A stretch of DNA of 64,000 nt from Paenibacillus sp. PK3_47 (GTDB taxonomy: Bacteria; Bacillota; Bacilli; Paenibacillales; Paenibacillaceae), in NCBI RefSeq assembly GCF_023520895.1, contig NZ_CP026029.1:6386001-6450000 (forward strand), in the 5' to 3' direction. Position numbers and translations under genes: made by a program. Of this stretch, positions 16,198 to 25,647 are shown in pieces. Each line of letters starts with the position of its first letter. Within the stretch, counting starts at the first letter, position 1. The notes under the pieces were generated by a model. The model had not been told where the DNA came from. It was given only the letters and a program-made list of their open reading frames with translations, and did no database searches.

Positions 16198-18141
16198 ATG
16201 AGTCACCCGTATGAAAAGCTGTTCACCCCTTTTTCCATCGGAAATATGGAAATCAAGAATCGGATTGTTATGTCCCCAATGGGCACCAACTCGGCTGGCC
16301 CGGACGGGCGCATTTCACTGGATGAAATTGATTATTATGAAGAGCGGGCAAGAGGAGGCGCTGGCATGATTATTCTTGGCGCCCAGTTTCTCACCGAAGA
16401 TTTAGCCCAGGGCGTTCTTGAAGGCATCGTGGAAAAAGATTATGTCGTTCCGCTGCTCACTGATCTGGTGGATGCCGTACAGCAGTATGGCACCAAGATT
16501 ATCGCTCAGCTTAGCTGCGGTACCGGCCGCAATGCTCTGATCGACCGTTCCGACAAACCACCAGTCTCAGCGTCCGCCATTCCGGCCTTCGCTGACCCCA
16601 GCGTGATCTGCCATCCGCTGACCGTGGAGGAGATCCGTGTCATTATGGAGCAATTTAAAGACTCCGCTGCCCGCCTGAAGCGAGCCGGCTTTGACGGCAT
16701 TGAAATTCATGCTCATGCCGGTTATCTGATCGATCAGTTCATGTCACCGCTTTGGAATCATCGTGAGGACGAATACGGCGGCAGCACAGAGAAGCGGATG
16801 CGCTTTGCGGTGGAGATCGTGCAGGCAATCCGTGAAGCCGTCGGTCCGCATATGCCGATCCTGTTCCGCATTGCGCTTGATCACCGTTTCGAAGGCGGCC
16901 GTACCGTTGAAGACAGCCTGGAGATGCTGCAAATCCTGGAACGCGCCGGTGTGAATGCCATCGATATTGATGCCGGGGCGTATGAGCGGATCGATTATAT
17001 TTTTCCTCCGGCTTATCTGGGCGACGCCTGTATGGATTACATGTGCGAACCGGCCCGTAAAGTTGTGAACATCCCGATCCTCAACTCGGGCAGCCATACA
17101 CCGGAAAGCGCCGTCAAGCTGATCGAATCCGGAAATGCAGACTTTATCATGTTCGGGCGCGCCCTGATCGCCGATCCGGAACTGCCGAACAAATTGCGTT
17201 TTAACCTGCGCGAAGATATCCGTCCTTGCATCCGCTGCAACGAAGAATGTATCGGCCGTACCATTGAACGCAATACGAAAATCAGCTGTGCAGTCAACAT
17301 CCAGGCTGCCAACGAGAAGCGGTTCGCCATCCGCCCGGCGGCAGCTCCTGAAAAGGTTGTCGTTATCGGCGGCGGGCCCTCCGGCCTGGAGGCAGCCCGC
17401 GTAGCAGCGCTTAGAGGCCATGACGTCACCCTGTTCGAGAAGGAAGCAACCGTAGGCGGGCAGGTAACCAGTGCGGCAACCCCTGAGTTCAAAAGTCAGC
17501 TGCGCGGATTGATCCGCTGGTATGAGCGGCAGCTCCAACAGCTTGGCGTGAAGGTGTACTTGAACACGGAGATTACCCCGGATGATGCCGTGCTGGAAGC
17601 GGCCGATCATATTCTGATCGGTACAGGAGCAGTACCGCTGGTTCCGCCGATTCCGGGCATTGACAGCGACCATGTGATTGGCGCAATTGAAGCACATCTG
17701 CAGCCTGAGCTGGTCCGCGGAGATCATATTGTGATTACCGGGGGCGGCCTGACCGGCTGCGATCTTGGACTGGAGCTGGCCATGGAGGGCAAGCAGATTA
17801 CGATCGTCGAGATGCGCCCTGAGGCAGCCCAGGATGTCATGTATATCAATCGCGCAGCGCTGCTGCCTATGCTGGAGGAGTACGGCGTACGCATACTTGG
17901 CGGTCACAAAGTACTCTCCTTCGAAGAAGGCGGCCTCTGGACCGAGCAAGCAGACGGCACAAAGACGTTCCTGGAAGCTGATACCGTCATCAATGCGTTT
18001 GGCATGAGAAAGAACACCGCCGTTGCCGAGCAGATCAAAGCCCGCTACAGCTCTAAAACCAGCCTGATCGGTGATTGTGTAAAAATCGGCAAGGTCGGTA
18101 CCGCCGTCCGTTCCGGCTTCTATGCCGCCAATGCGATGTAA
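16198..18141 (+). CDS. OYE-type NADH:flavin oxidoreductase / 2,4-dienoyl-CoA reductase family
   Basis: A 647-residue enzyme with the three-part layout of 2,4-dienoyl-CoA reductase, trimethylamine dehydrogenase and BaiCD-like proteins. Residues 1-330 form an FMN TIM barrel (LFTPFSIGNMEIKNRIVMSPMG, HAHAGYLIDQFMSP, RFEGGRTVEDSLEM, MFGRALIADPELP). A 4Fe-4S site follows with Cys344, Cys347, Cys351 and Cys364 (PCIRCNEEC...ISC). The C-terminal half binds FAD (VVVIGGGPSGLEAARVA) and NAD(P) (IVITGGGLTGCDLGLELA). It transfers electrons from NAD(P)H through FAD and the cluster to FMN to reduce an enoate-type double bond. ATG 16198 follows CAGGAGGT (16183-16190). It ends at a bidirectional terminator facing a TetR regulator; the two may be linked, which is inference. 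Confidence 0.92.
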   Translation: MSHPYEKLFTPFSIGNMEIKNRIVMSPMGTNSAGPDGRISLDEIDYYEERARGGAGMIILGAQFLTEDLAQGVLEGIVEKDYVVPLLTDLVDAVQQYGTKIIAQLSCGTGRNALIDRSDKPPVSASAIPAFADPSVICHPLTVEEIRVIMEQFKDSAARLKRAGFDGIEIHAHAGYLIDQFMSPLWNHREDEYGGSTEKRMRFAVEIVQAIREAVGPHMPILFRIALDHRFEGGRTVEDSLEMLQILERAGVNAIDIDAGAYERIDYIFPPAYLGDACMDYMCEPARKVVNIPILNSGSHTPESAVKLIESGNADFIMFGRALIADPELPNKLRFNLREDIRPCIRCNEECIGRTIERNTKISCAVNIQAANEKRFAIRPAAAPEKVVVIGGGPSGLEAARVAALRGHDVTLFEKEATVGGQVTSAATPEFKSQLRGLIRWYERQLQQLGVKVYLNTEITPDDAVLEAADHILIGTGAVPLVPPIPGIDSDHVIGAIEAHLQPELVRGDHIVITGGGLTGCDLGLELAMEGKQITIVEMRPEAAQDVMYINRAALLPMLEEYGVRILGGHKVLSFEEGGLWTEQADGTKTFLEADTVINAFGMRKNTAVAEQIKARYSSKTSLIGDCVKIGKVGTAVRSGFYAANAM

Positions 18142-18176
18142 TACGCAGGAGCGGAAACGAGAGCATCAATGATTAC

Positions 18177-18215
18177 AAAAGAACCGTGGCCAGCTGCAGG
18201 CCCACGGTTCTTTTT
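18177..18215. terminator. Bidirectional terminator between the flavoenzyme and tetR genes
   Basis: GAACCGTGG (18181-18189) pairs with CCACGGTTC (18202-18210); AAAA precedes and TTTTTC follows, so it works on both strands. Confidence 0.85.
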
Positions 18216-18222
18216 CTACTCA

Positions 18223-18825
18223 TTATGTACTCCCGCCGCGGTTCTCCGCATCCAGAATCCCGTAAAAAAACAGATCCTGGGTCTGCTGCGCCAGTGTCAA
18301 CGGGCTTTCAAGCCCCGGCAGCAGCTTGATCAGCGTTAAGCGTTCCACAATGCCAAACAGCGATTCGGCAAAGAATTCCGTATCCACATCCTGCCGGAAA
18401 TACCCCGCCTGCTGCTCTTCAATCAAATTTTGCTTCATTAGCAGGGCTACTTCGGCCTTGATCTCCGCCGCTTCAGCAGCTTCGAACAGCCCGATCCTTG
18501 TCAGATCCGGATGACTTCCCAGAAAATGATAAATCTGCTCCAGCCCCTCCACAACAGACCGCTTCAGGTCGCCCTGATTCTTGCCGGGCGGGACATGGCT
18601 TTGCCGGACAACCGCCGTAAATCCTCTCCGGAACTCATTTACCAGTTCGGCAAAAGCGGCTTCCTTATTCGCAAAATACAAATAAAAAGCAGGCTGCGTT
18701 ACACCCGCCTTGGCTACAATCGTGCTAATTTTCGTCTGATGAAATCCGTTTTGAGCAAACTCTTCCCCCGCGGCCTCAAGCAGCCGCTGCCTGCTTTCCG
18801 CTCCAACCGCACCCCGTTTTCGCAA
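18223..18825 (-). CDS. TetR/AcrR family transcriptional regulator
   Basis: A 200-residue repressor of the TetR family. The N-terminal helix-turn-helix reads RLLEAAGEEFAQNGFHQTKISTIVAKAGVTQPAFYLYFANKEAAFAELV in pieces, the standard TetR pattern; the remaining helices form the ligand pocket and dimer face, with VRQSHVPPGK as a loop. I place the start at TTG 18825 because AAGGAGGAGG lies five bases before it and the protein then begins MRKRGAVGAESRQRLL; the open frame upstream has a hydrophobic, non-TetR composition. It is divergent from a small membrane protein gene and convergent to the flavoenzyme gene. Confidence 0.9.
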   Translation of the reverse strand: MRKRGAVGAESRQRLLEAAGEEFAQNGFHQTKISTIVAKAGVTQPAFYLYFANKEAAFAELVNEFRRGFTAVVRQSHVPPGKNQGDLKRSVVEGLEQIYHFLGSHPDLTRIGLFEAAEAAEIKAEVALLMKQNLIEEQQAGYFRQDVDTEFFAESLFGIVERLTLIKLLPGLESPLTLAQQTQDLFFYGILDAENRGGST

Positions 18826-18849
18826 AAATGCCTCCTCCTTCTGCAAGCA

Positions 18850-18868
18850 GATACTGTATAAAGTATAC
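18850..18868. promoter_or_regulatory. Candidate TetR autoregulatory operator
   Basis: GATACTGTATAAAGTATAC contains ATACT (18851-18855) and AGTAT (18862-18866) in inverted orientation. It lies 25 bases upstream of the tetR start and also ahead of the divergent small gene. Confidence 0.45.
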
Positions 18869-18943
18869 GCCGCCAAGCGGGCAAAGGAAATAAAAAAGGG
18901 CAAGCCGTACATTCCACAATGCCAAAATCGTAAGAAGGAAATT

Positions 18944-19162
18944 ATGAACATTAGCTTAAAAGTGGAGCAGGGGGCTGATCTGAACTCACTTGCGGCGAAT
19001 CAGCTGCATATTCATATCAACACTGTCGCATCTTTTCCATTCGTATTAGGGGCCGTTTACATTCTGTTGTTCGCAATAGGACAGTTCACTTTACCTATGG
19101 CAATCATTGTTTTGATTTTTGGAATCGCAGTGGCTATAGGACTTTTATCTGCGGCATCATAG
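18944..19162 (+). CDS. Small membrane protein, 72 aa
   Basis: ATG 18944 follows AGAAGGAAA (18932-18940). The protein has a polar N-terminus (MNISLKVEQGADLNSLAANQLHIHIN) and two adjacent hydrophobic segments (about residues 28-46 and 50-69), so it is probably a two-span inner membrane protein. It runs divergently from the TetR gene with 118 bases between the starts and may be a target of that regulator. I do not recognise a family. Confidence 0.6.
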   Translation: MNISLKVEQGADLNSLAANQLHIHINTVASFPFVLGAVYILLFAIGQFTLPMAIIVLIFGIAVAIGLLSAAS

Positions 19163-19306
19163 GCTCCTTTCTCTTTGGATATATCAACAAAAGTTCTGTA
19201 AATATCAATGCGCTGCTTCAGTGTTGCGTTATAAACTATAGGTGGTGTGTTTTACATACCAAAAAATAATGCTTATTTGAGGACATTCAAGGAAGGGCGG
19301 TAATCA

Positions 19307-21331
19307 GTGGAATATCATGTAGCAATTCAAGGAAGCGATCAAGCACAGGGTACGGAGGCAGAACCATTCCGTTCGATTTCCCGCGCTGCTGCTGTAGCGG
19401 AACCGGGAGATGTCGTAACCGTGCATGCCGGTGTTTACAGAGAATGGGTCAATCCGGCCCATGGAGGAACAAAGGAACAGAGGATTGTATACCAGTCTGC
19501 CGGGGATGGAGAAGTGGTTATCACGGGTGCTGAGCCAGTGTCTGACTGGATAGAGGAAGGGGACGGTGTCTGGAGGACGGAGGTGCCGAACAGTCTGTTC
19601 GTCATCCGCAATCCCTACGGGACCAAATTGTACGGAGATTGGTTGTTTGAAGGTGCGTTCGAGACGCATCTTGGGGATGTGTATCTTGACGGAAAATCGC
19701 TATATGAATGTGACAGCGCTAACAAACTTCATAATCCCCAGGTTTGGCCGCAGGCCAAATATGCGGAGGATTCTCTGCTCCAATGGTACGCGGAAGTAAA
19801 CTCAACTACCACTACGATATGGGCCAACTTTGGAGGCAAGGACCCACGCCAAGAGAATGTGGAAATCAATGTGCGCCCTTATTGCTTCTGGCCTGAGAAG
19901 TCCGGCCGCAGCTATATTACCGTCAGGGGCTTCACACTCCGGCAGGCATCTCCCCAGTGGGCCCCGCCAACCGCTTTGCAAGAAGGGCTTATCGGTCCCC
20001 ATTGGAGTAAAGGCTGGATTATTGAGAATAACCTGATCAACGAATCCAAATGCACAGGGATCAGCCTCGGCAAAGAAATAACTACCGGCCAGAACGAATT
20101 CTCGAACTATCCCGGCAAAGGCGGAACGCAACGGGAACAGGAGGTTATTTTCCGTGCATTGCGCAGGGATTGGCATAAAGATCAGATCGGAAGCCATTTG
20201 GTCCGCAACAACGTTATACATGATTGTGAACAGGCCGGAATCGTTGGACATTTAGGCGCTGCTTTTAGCCGGATCTACCAAAACCGTATTTATAATATTC
20301 ACCACAAACGCATCTTCCACGGTGCGGAAGTGGGGGGGATCAAACTTCATGCCGCACTGGATACCCAGATCTGCGGGAATGTCATCTTTAGCTCCTACCG
20401 GGCACTTTGGCTGGATTGGCAGGCGCAGGGCACCCGTATCAGCAGGAATATCTTTTACGATAATTTGTCCGAGGATCTCTTCGTGGAGGTCTGCCACGGT
20501 CCATATATGGTGGATCATAACCTTTTCCTGTCGCCGATGAACTTCCGCAACATGGCCCAGGGCGGTGCGTTCGTTCACAATCTGTTTGCCGGCAGATTTG
20601 TGGTGCGTCCTGAACTTACCCGCTATACTCCTTACCATATGCCTCATGAGACAGCGGTTGCCGGGTACAGCAACATCACTGGCGGCGACGACAAATATTA
20701 CAATAACCTATTTATAGGTAATGACGATCAGGGCAAGGAGCCGCAGCCTATGACCTTTTTTGAGCACCTTCCGCTATCTCCAAGAGAAGGAAAAGATTAC
20801 GGCGGTGCCGCGGTGATGGATGGTGTACCGGATAACTCCCTCTGTTATCTTCATCCTGCAGGATTGGGCGGCTACAATGATTATCCAAGTATTCATCAAA
20901 AGCGGTGGTGGGAATATTCCAAGGAAGAAACTGAGGCTTTAAAAGAATCCGGAAAGTTTGTGCAGCCGGAAAGTATAGCGCTGCCCGTTGCGATACAGGG
21001 CAATCTGTATTTTAAAGGCGCGGTGCCGAGCAGTCATGAACCAAATGCCAAGGTTGATGTCAAGGGCGGGATCGAGATTGTAACCGATCCGGCGAAATGC
21101 AAGGTACAAGTCCGGATTCATAATCCTGAGATAATGCGTGCCGCAGCTTCTGCGGTAATCACAACGGATCTTCTCGGCAGAAGTCATCATGCCGAGATGC
21201 ACTATGAGGAACCGGATGGATCTCCTTACCGTTTCGACCACGACTTCTTTCATGAGCTTCGCCCAGAAAGAAATGTAACTCCTGGACCGTTTGAAATCTA
21301 TGGCGATAGTCCGGTAAAGATTGATCTGTAA
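19307..21331 (+). CDS. GH120-type beta-xylosidase
   Basis: A 674-residue cytoplasmic protein (no signal peptide) with a right-handed beta-helix. It follows the Thermoanaerobacterium XylC (GH120) pattern throughout as I remember it: MEYHVA, PFRSISRAAAVAEPGDVV, VHAGVYREWVNP, PHWSKGWIIENN, HLGAAFSRIYQNRIYNI and GGIKLHAALD. The residues corresponding to the GH120 nucleophile and acid/base are Asp370 (ALWLDWQAQGT) and Glu394 (DLFVEVCHGP). It should release xylose from the non-reducing end of xylo-oligosaccharides that the GH11 enzyme produces and a transporter elsewhere imports. The start is GTG 19307 after GGAAGGGCGG (19290-19299). A terminator follows at 21455. Confidence 0.88.
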   Translation: MEYHVAIQGSDQAQGTEAEPFRSISRAAAVAEPGDVVTVHAGVYREWVNPAHGGTKEQRIVYQSAGDGEVVITGAEPVSDWIEEGDGVWRTEVPNSLFVIRNPYGTKLYGDWLFEGAFETHLGDVYLDGKSLYECDSANKLHNPQVWPQAKYAEDSLLQWYAEVNSTTTTIWANFGGKDPRQENVEINVRPYCFWPEKSGRSYITVRGFTLRQASPQWAPPTALQEGLIGPHWSKGWIIENNLINESKCTGISLGKEITTGQNEFSNYPGKGGTQREQEVIFRALRRDWHKDQIGSHLVRNNVIHDCEQAGIVGHLGAAFSRIYQNRIYNIHHKRIFHGAEVGGIKLHAALDTQICGNVIFSSYRALWLDWQAQGTRISRNIFYDNLSEDLFVEVCHGPYMVDHNLFLSPMNFRNMAQGGAFVHNLFAGRFVVRPELTRYTPYHMPHETAVAGYSNITGGDDKYYNNLFIGNDDQGKEPQPMTFFEHLPLSPREGKDYGGAAVMDGVPDNSLCYLHPAGLGGYNDYPSIHQKRWWEYSKEETEALKESGKFVQPESIALPVAIQGNLYFKGAVPSSHEPNAKVDVKGGIEIVTDPAKCKVQVRIHNPEIMRAAASAVITTDLLGRSHHAEMHYEEPDGSPYRFDHDFFHELRPERNVTPGPFEIYGDSPVKIDL

Positions 21332-21454
21332 CAAAAAGCACGGTCGAGAATAGTTTTTTTGCAGCAGGAGTCCCAAGAAATCCGGATGAAATACGGTCTG
21401 TATTCTATAAATCGGAAACGCTAGATTTGATACCCGGTATATCGAAACTTTTCA

Positions 21455-21479
21455 ACCCACGCCAAGCGTGGGTTTGTTA
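21455..21479 (+). terminator. Terminator of the beta-xylosidase gene
   Basis: ACCCACGC (21455-21462) pairs with GCGTGGGT (21466-21473), followed by TTGTTATT. Confidence 0.7.
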
Positions 21480-21583
21480 TTGGTGAAACTAAGCTTTTGC
21501 TTTAACTATACAAGCTGCTGGCAGCACAGCAATGAATATTTCCTTCACTCCCTGCAAATACCAACGGTAGGAGGGATATGCCT

Positions 21584-23191
21584 ATGACTTCATCCGACAT
21601 AGAGAACCGGAAATGTCCAACTGAAGATAACACAGCGCCAGACCAGTCATCCGGAGCCATACATGCTAAAGATCATCTATCTTCTTCGCTGGCAGACAAT
21701 TTGCGGAAATTGCAGGATGAATTCACCCTCTGCTCCGATTTGGTGACACGCAAATGTTCCGCGGGAGGAACGGATCAGGCAGTACTGGTGTTTTTTGACG
21801 GGATGACAGATACGAACCAGCTGGAGCAGGTTGTACTCAGACCCCTTATAGAGCACTTTGGGCGCTGGCATACCGAAGGCGGGGAACGGGAAGGGAACGC
21901 ACATAACCTCTCCGGAAATTCTGTGGAAACCCCGGAGGATGTACTGGTCGAGGCGCTGTTTGTAAAAAAGACCACTAGTCTAAAGCAGACGGTACAAGCC
22001 ATTCTCAAGGGGCAAACGGCTGTTTTTTTGCGTGATACATCTTACGCTATGCTGATCAACTTGTCGAAAATGGAGGAACGCACGCCAGAAGAACCGACCT
22101 CGGAGAAGGCCGTCCGGGGACCGAAGGACTCCTTCGTGGAAACTCTGCAAACCAATATAACCCTGCTGCGTAGAAGAATCCGCACCCCTCTGTTAAAGAC
22201 GGAAGCAACTACGCTGGGAACACTGACAGTTACGGAAATCGTCATGATGTATATCGAAGGCAAAGCAAAAGCTTCGCTGGTCAAAGAGGTCAAGCAGCGG
22301 TTAAAGCAGGTGAAGCTTGAAGGCATTATCCATTCCGGTGATGTAGAAGAATTCATTGAGGATAACCCGTATTCCCCGTTTCCGCAGGTTCAAAATACCG
22401 AGCGTCCCGATGTGGCGGCATCGAGCCTGCTGGAGGGGAAAGTTGTGATTATCGTCGACAATACTCCTTTTGTACTGATTTTACCCATGACCTACTGGTC
22501 TGGCCTGCAAGCGGCGGACGACTATTCCGAGCGCTGGATGTATGCTACATTTATCCGCTGGGTCCGGTATTCTTTTGTGCATATCTCATTGCTGCTTCCG
22601 TCACTTTATGTGGCGCTGACAACCTTTCACCCGCAGGTGGTGCCCACTCCGCTTCTGATCAGCATCGCTTCTGCCAGAGAAGGTGTACCGTTCCCAGCCG
22701 TTTTCGAAGCGCTGTTTCTGGAGTTTATTTTTGAAGCGCTCAGGGAAGCGGGAATCAGGCTCCCGCAGCAGGTAGGTCCTGCAGTCAGTATTGCCGGGGC
22801 ACTTGTTATCGGCCAGGCCATCGTCGAAGCAGGTATCGTTTCGACGCCGCTGGTCATCATCGTTTCATTAACCGGCATCGCTTCTTTTGCATTCCCGCAT
22901 TATAACATCGGCACCAGCTACCGGATGCTGCGTTTTCCGCTGCTGATTGTGGCAGGGGTTCTGGGCTTTTACGGGATCGTAATGTTTCTGGTCGCGCTCA
23001 GCGCGCATATGGTGATGTTGAAGCCGTTTGGTGTACCTTATATGTCACCATTTGCACCGTTAAAAGCGAAGGGGTTACAGGATGTGCTGATACGTGCACA
23101 CAAAACGAAACTGTACAAGCAAAGCAAAGCCGCTTCGGGAAAACCGGAAATCCCTAAACCCAGGAGGAAGTCCGAAGGAGAAGGATCATGA
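21584..23191 (+). CDS. Spore germinant receptor subunit A (GerA/GerKA family)
   Basis: A 535-residue inner-membrane protein of the GerA family. The soluble N-terminal half carries the conserved stretch DQAVLVFFDGMTD and the acidic core ending RRIRTPLLKTE; the C-terminal half has about five membrane segments starting near residue 290, with the family motif PSLYVALTTFHPQVVPTPLL and REGVPFPAVFEALFLEFIFEALREAGIRLP. It forms a germinant receptor with the C and B subunits that follow, in the spore inner membrane, to sense nutrients and trigger germination. ATG 21584 is preferred over 21578 because TAGGAGGG (21568-21575) needs the wider spacing. Confidence 0.95.
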   Translation: MTSSDIENRKCPTEDNTAPDQSSGAIHAKDHLSSSLADNLRKLQDEFTLCSDLVTRKCSAGGTDQAVLVFFDGMTDTNQLEQVVLRPLIEHFGRWHTEGGEREGNAHNLSGNSVETPEDVLVEALFVKKTTSLKQTVQAILKGQTAVFLRDTSYAMLINLSKMEERTPEEPTSEKAVRGPKDSFVETLQTNITLLRRRIRTPLLKTEATTLGTLTVTEIVMMYIEGKAKASLVKEVKQRLKQVKLEGIIHSGDVEEFIEDNPYSPFPQVQNTERPDVAASSLLEGKVVIIVDNTPFVLILPMTYWSGLQAADDYSERWMYATFIRWVRYSFVHISLLLPSLYVALTTFHPQVVPTPLLISIASAREGVPFPAVFEALFLEFIFEALREAGIRLPQQVGPAVSIAGALVIGQAIVEAGIVSTPLVIIVSLTGIASFAFPHYNIGTSYRMLRFPLLIVAGVLGFYGIVMFLVALSAHMVMLKPFGVPYMSPFAPLKAKGLQDVLIRAHKTKLYKQSKAASGKPEIPKPRRKSEGEGS

Positions 23192-24420
23192 CGCAAATGC
23201 GCAGAATCATCAGGTTCATCGCCTTAATGGTTACGATCACTCTGCTTGCCACTGGCTGCTGGGACAGAGAAGAACTGAATGACCGGGCCATTATTCTATC
23301 TTGGGGAGTCGATCTGCTGGAGGATGATACGGTTCTGGGAACGGCGAACTTCGTCCTGCCTAAAGGCTCGAAGAGCAGCGGCGGCTCCAAGGCAGGCGGC
23401 GAACAAGGGGGTTCCAACGCTTTCATGACAGAAACCGCAATTGGCAAGAATATCAGTGATAGCGGACTCAATATGCAGAAGAAACTATCTCGTACGATTT
23501 TCCCGGGCCACCGGCGCAATATCTTTATTGGTGAAAAAATGGCCCTACAAGGCATCGCCGGCGTTATGGATCAATTCAGCAGAAATCCCCAGGTTCGTCC
23601 CCGCGCCAATATATTTGTCGTAAAAGACGGTACAGCCCAGAAAGCCATGAGTCTCGCCTATCAGCTTGAGATGAACCCCGCACTTGCCGTGCAGAAGATT
23701 CAAGAAAAAATGGGGGCTCCCATAGCGCGCTCCCTGATTGATTTTCTTATAGCTGTCAACGGGCCGGGATGTTCGGTCATGCCAACAGTCCATATAGTCC
23801 AGCCTGTAAAAACGGTGCAAACGGAAAATAAAAATGACAGCCCGCCTAAACCAACGCTCGAAATTGCCGGTTCCGCCATTTTTGACAAGGACCTCAAATT
23901 AAAAGGTTATCTCGACAGCGAAGAATATTGGCTTCGTCTTTGGATAACCGGAAATCTTCATCAAAAAGATGTGACAGGGACTTTGGAAGAAGCGCCGGCA
24001 GAGAACTACTCCTTATCGTTAGCTGAATTTAAAAAGAAGATCCGGTCAGACATACAGGGAGATAGAATCTTATTTAATGTGACGCTGCAAGGTGCAGGAA
24101 CGCTGAACGAAAATAACACCACGCTGGATTTGTCCAAATCCTATAATGTTAAAAAGGTCGAGCGGGCCATGGAGTCAATTTTGTTGAGAAGGGTTGAAGA
24201 AGTGGTGGCCAAAGTGCAAAAAGACTACAAATGTGATGTCTTCGAACTAGGCGAAACGCTGCACCGCCAGCATCCGCAAAAATGGAAGAGCATCGAATCC
24301 GAATGGACGGAGCTTTTTCCGAAGGCCGAAATTGCACTGAGCGTAAAAATTGATATAACAAACACGGGGAATTTGGGGAAATCGCTCCTGCCTGTGAAAG
24401 CAGGGGGACCGGAAGAATGA
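23188..24420 (+). CDS. Spore germinant receptor lipoprotein subunit C (GerC family)
   Basis: A 410-residue GerC-type lipoprotein: signal sequence with lipobox (LLATGC, Cys23) followed directly by the family hallmark WDREELNDRAIILSWGVD. Later conserved parts include RTIFPGHRRNIFIGEKMA, the PNP-type VVKDGTA loop and the C-terminal Ger(x)C domain beginning near FDKDLKLKGYLDSEE. It anchors on the outer side of the spore inner membrane and completes the receptor. It overlaps the A-subunit gene by four bases (ATGA) and the B-subunit gene by four bases, so all three are translationally coupled in the order A-C-B. Confidence 0.95.
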   Translation: MTQMRRIIRFIALMVTITLLATGCWDREELNDRAIILSWGVDLLEDDTVLGTANFVLPKGSKSSGGSKAGGEQGGSNAFMTETAIGKNISDSGLNMQKKLSRTIFPGHRRNIFIGEKMALQGIAGVMDQFSRNPQVRPRANIFVVKDGTAQKAMSLAYQLEMNPALAVQKIQEKMGAPIARSLIDFLIAVNGPGCSVMPTVHIVQPVKTVQTENKNDSPPKPTLEIAGSAIFDKDLKLKGYLDSEEYWLRLWITGNLHQKDVTGTLEEAPAENYSLSLAEFKKKIRSDIQGDRILFNVTLQGAGTLNENNTTLDLSKSYNVKKVERAMESILLRRVEEVVAKVQKDYKCDVFELGETLHRQHPQKWKSIESEWTELFPKAEIALSVKIDITNTGNLGKSLLPVKAGGPEE

Positions 24421-25526
24421 AAATTACCGGAAAACAACTGTTCTGGACGTTGTGGATGCTGGAAGTTGGTATGAATCTTCTAATTTCAATCGCGATTTCT
24501 GCCAAGTCTTCCAGACAGGACGTATGGCTCTCATTTCTGGTGGCAGGAGGAATAAGTCTGCTCGTTACGTATATTGCAGCTTCTGCCAGCCTGCGGCATC
24601 CTGATCAGACCATGGTCCAATATGCTGTGACTATCCTGGGAAAGTGGCCCGGCAAGCTGATTGTAATCCCTTATTTTTTGCAGTGGATTTGGGTGATGGC
24701 TATGATTTTGCGGGAAGAGTTCAGCTTTATCCGGCTGAATGTGCTGTACAAAACGCCGGACTGGATAATTATAGGTTCCATGTTCATCGTTGTCATCTAT
24801 GCCGTAAGCCGTGGAGGAATTGAGGTCATCGGGAGATGCAGCGAGCTGTGGGGACCCATTTTGTCAGTAATCCTGCTGCTGACTTTTGTGCTAACGCTTC
24901 ACAACTTGAAACTGAACCATATCCTACCGGTTTATTATGACTCAGGAATTCTTGCGATTGCAAAAGGCTCACTTCCGCCAGCCTCACTCTTCAGCGAATC
25001 CATAGTGATTATGATGCTGATTCCCTACATTAAAAAATCAAAAACACCAGTTAAGCGGTATATTTTGGGCGGAGTGCTTATTTCCGTACTCACCGTGATG
25101 CTTGGATCTGTATGGGTGATCCTCACCTTTGGTCCGGAGATCAGCTCCAGGTTGAACTTTCCTTTTTTTGAAATGGTCAAGATGGTATACCTCATGGAAT
25201 TTATTCAGAACATGGATATTTTCGTTATGGCCATCTGGCTTGTCAGCATTTTCATCAAGATGTGTGCTTACTTGTTTGTAGCCAGCGTAGGCATCTCCCA
25301 ATGGATAGGAAAAGCTGATCAATGGAAAAGGACCCTGTGGTTCGTAGCAGCTGCAGCTTTTCTGGTTTGCATGGGAGTCATCCGGCTGAATCCGCCTACG
25401 GAAGTGCTTCTGGAGAAAATTTGGATTCATTTTGTGCTTCCGGTGAATATGATCGGCATTCCGCTCCTTCTCTTGTGTATTTCCAGAATCAGGTTCCGGC
25501 GGAAACAGGGGGCGCCTTCGGCTTGA
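24417..25526 (+). CDS. Spore germinant receptor permease subunit B (GerB/GerKB family)
   Basis: A 369-residue integral membrane protein with ten predicted spans, of the APC-related spore permease family. It begins MKITGKQLFWTLWMLEVGMNLLISIA and contains the TM5-TM6 region around SRGGIEVIGRCSELWGPI typical of GerB proteins, plus PPASLFSESIVIMMLIPYIKK. It binds the germinant, probably an amino acid or sugar, within the membrane part of the receptor; specificity cannot be read from sequence. The start overlaps the C-subunit stop. A long hairpin follows 45 bases after its stop. Confidence 0.94.
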   Translation: MKITGKQLFWTLWMLEVGMNLLISIAISAKSSRQDVWLSFLVAGGISLLVTYIAASASLRHPDQTMVQYAVTILGKWPGKLIVIPYFLQWIWVMAMILREEFSFIRLNVLYKTPDWIIIGSMFIVVIYAVSRGGIEVIGRCSELWGPILSVILLLTFVLTLHNLKLNHILPVYYDSGILAIAKGSLPPASLFSESIVIMMLIPYIKKSKTPVKRYILGGVLISVLTVMLGSVWVILTFGPEISSRLNFPFFEMVKMVYLMEFIQNMDIFVMAIWLVSIFIKMCAYLFVASVGISQWIGKADQWKRTLWFVAAAAFLVCMGVIRLNPPTEVLLEKIWIHFVLPVNMIGIPLLLLCISRIRFRRKQGAPSA

Positions 25527-25570
25527 GTTAGAGGGATTAAAAAAGGTTTAGACTGATCCGTTAATAAAAG

Positions 25571-25616
25571 CAGCGGCGAACTAAGACTTGATTAATAAAG
25601 TCTTAGTTCGCCGCTG
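25571..25616. terminator. Nineteen-base perfect hairpin between gerB and a convergent gene
   Basis: CAGCGGCGAACTAAGACTT (25571-25589) pairs exactly with AAGTCTTAGTTCGCCGCTG (25598-25616) around an eight-base loop. It separates two convergent genes and is probably a shared terminator, although neither strand has a strong T-run. Confidence 0.6.
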
Positions 25617-25647
25617 TTGTCGTTGAATTAACGTTCCCTTAGTTAGC

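Noticed and set aside
16744..17949. 401-residue open frame on the minus strand
   Set aside because: It lies antisense within the flavoenzyme gene, has no ribosome site or recognisable domain, and arises from the high GC at third positions of the real gene.
18826..18951. Hydrophobic N-terminal extension of the TetR regulator
   Set aside because: The TTG at 18825 has an excellent ribosome site and the extension overlaps the divergent promoter region.
21483..21570. Sigma-G promoter candidates upstream of the germinant-receptor operon (TGAATA at 21533 and others)
   Set aside because: Only one half matches in each case, and the best one would start transcription on top of the ribosome site.
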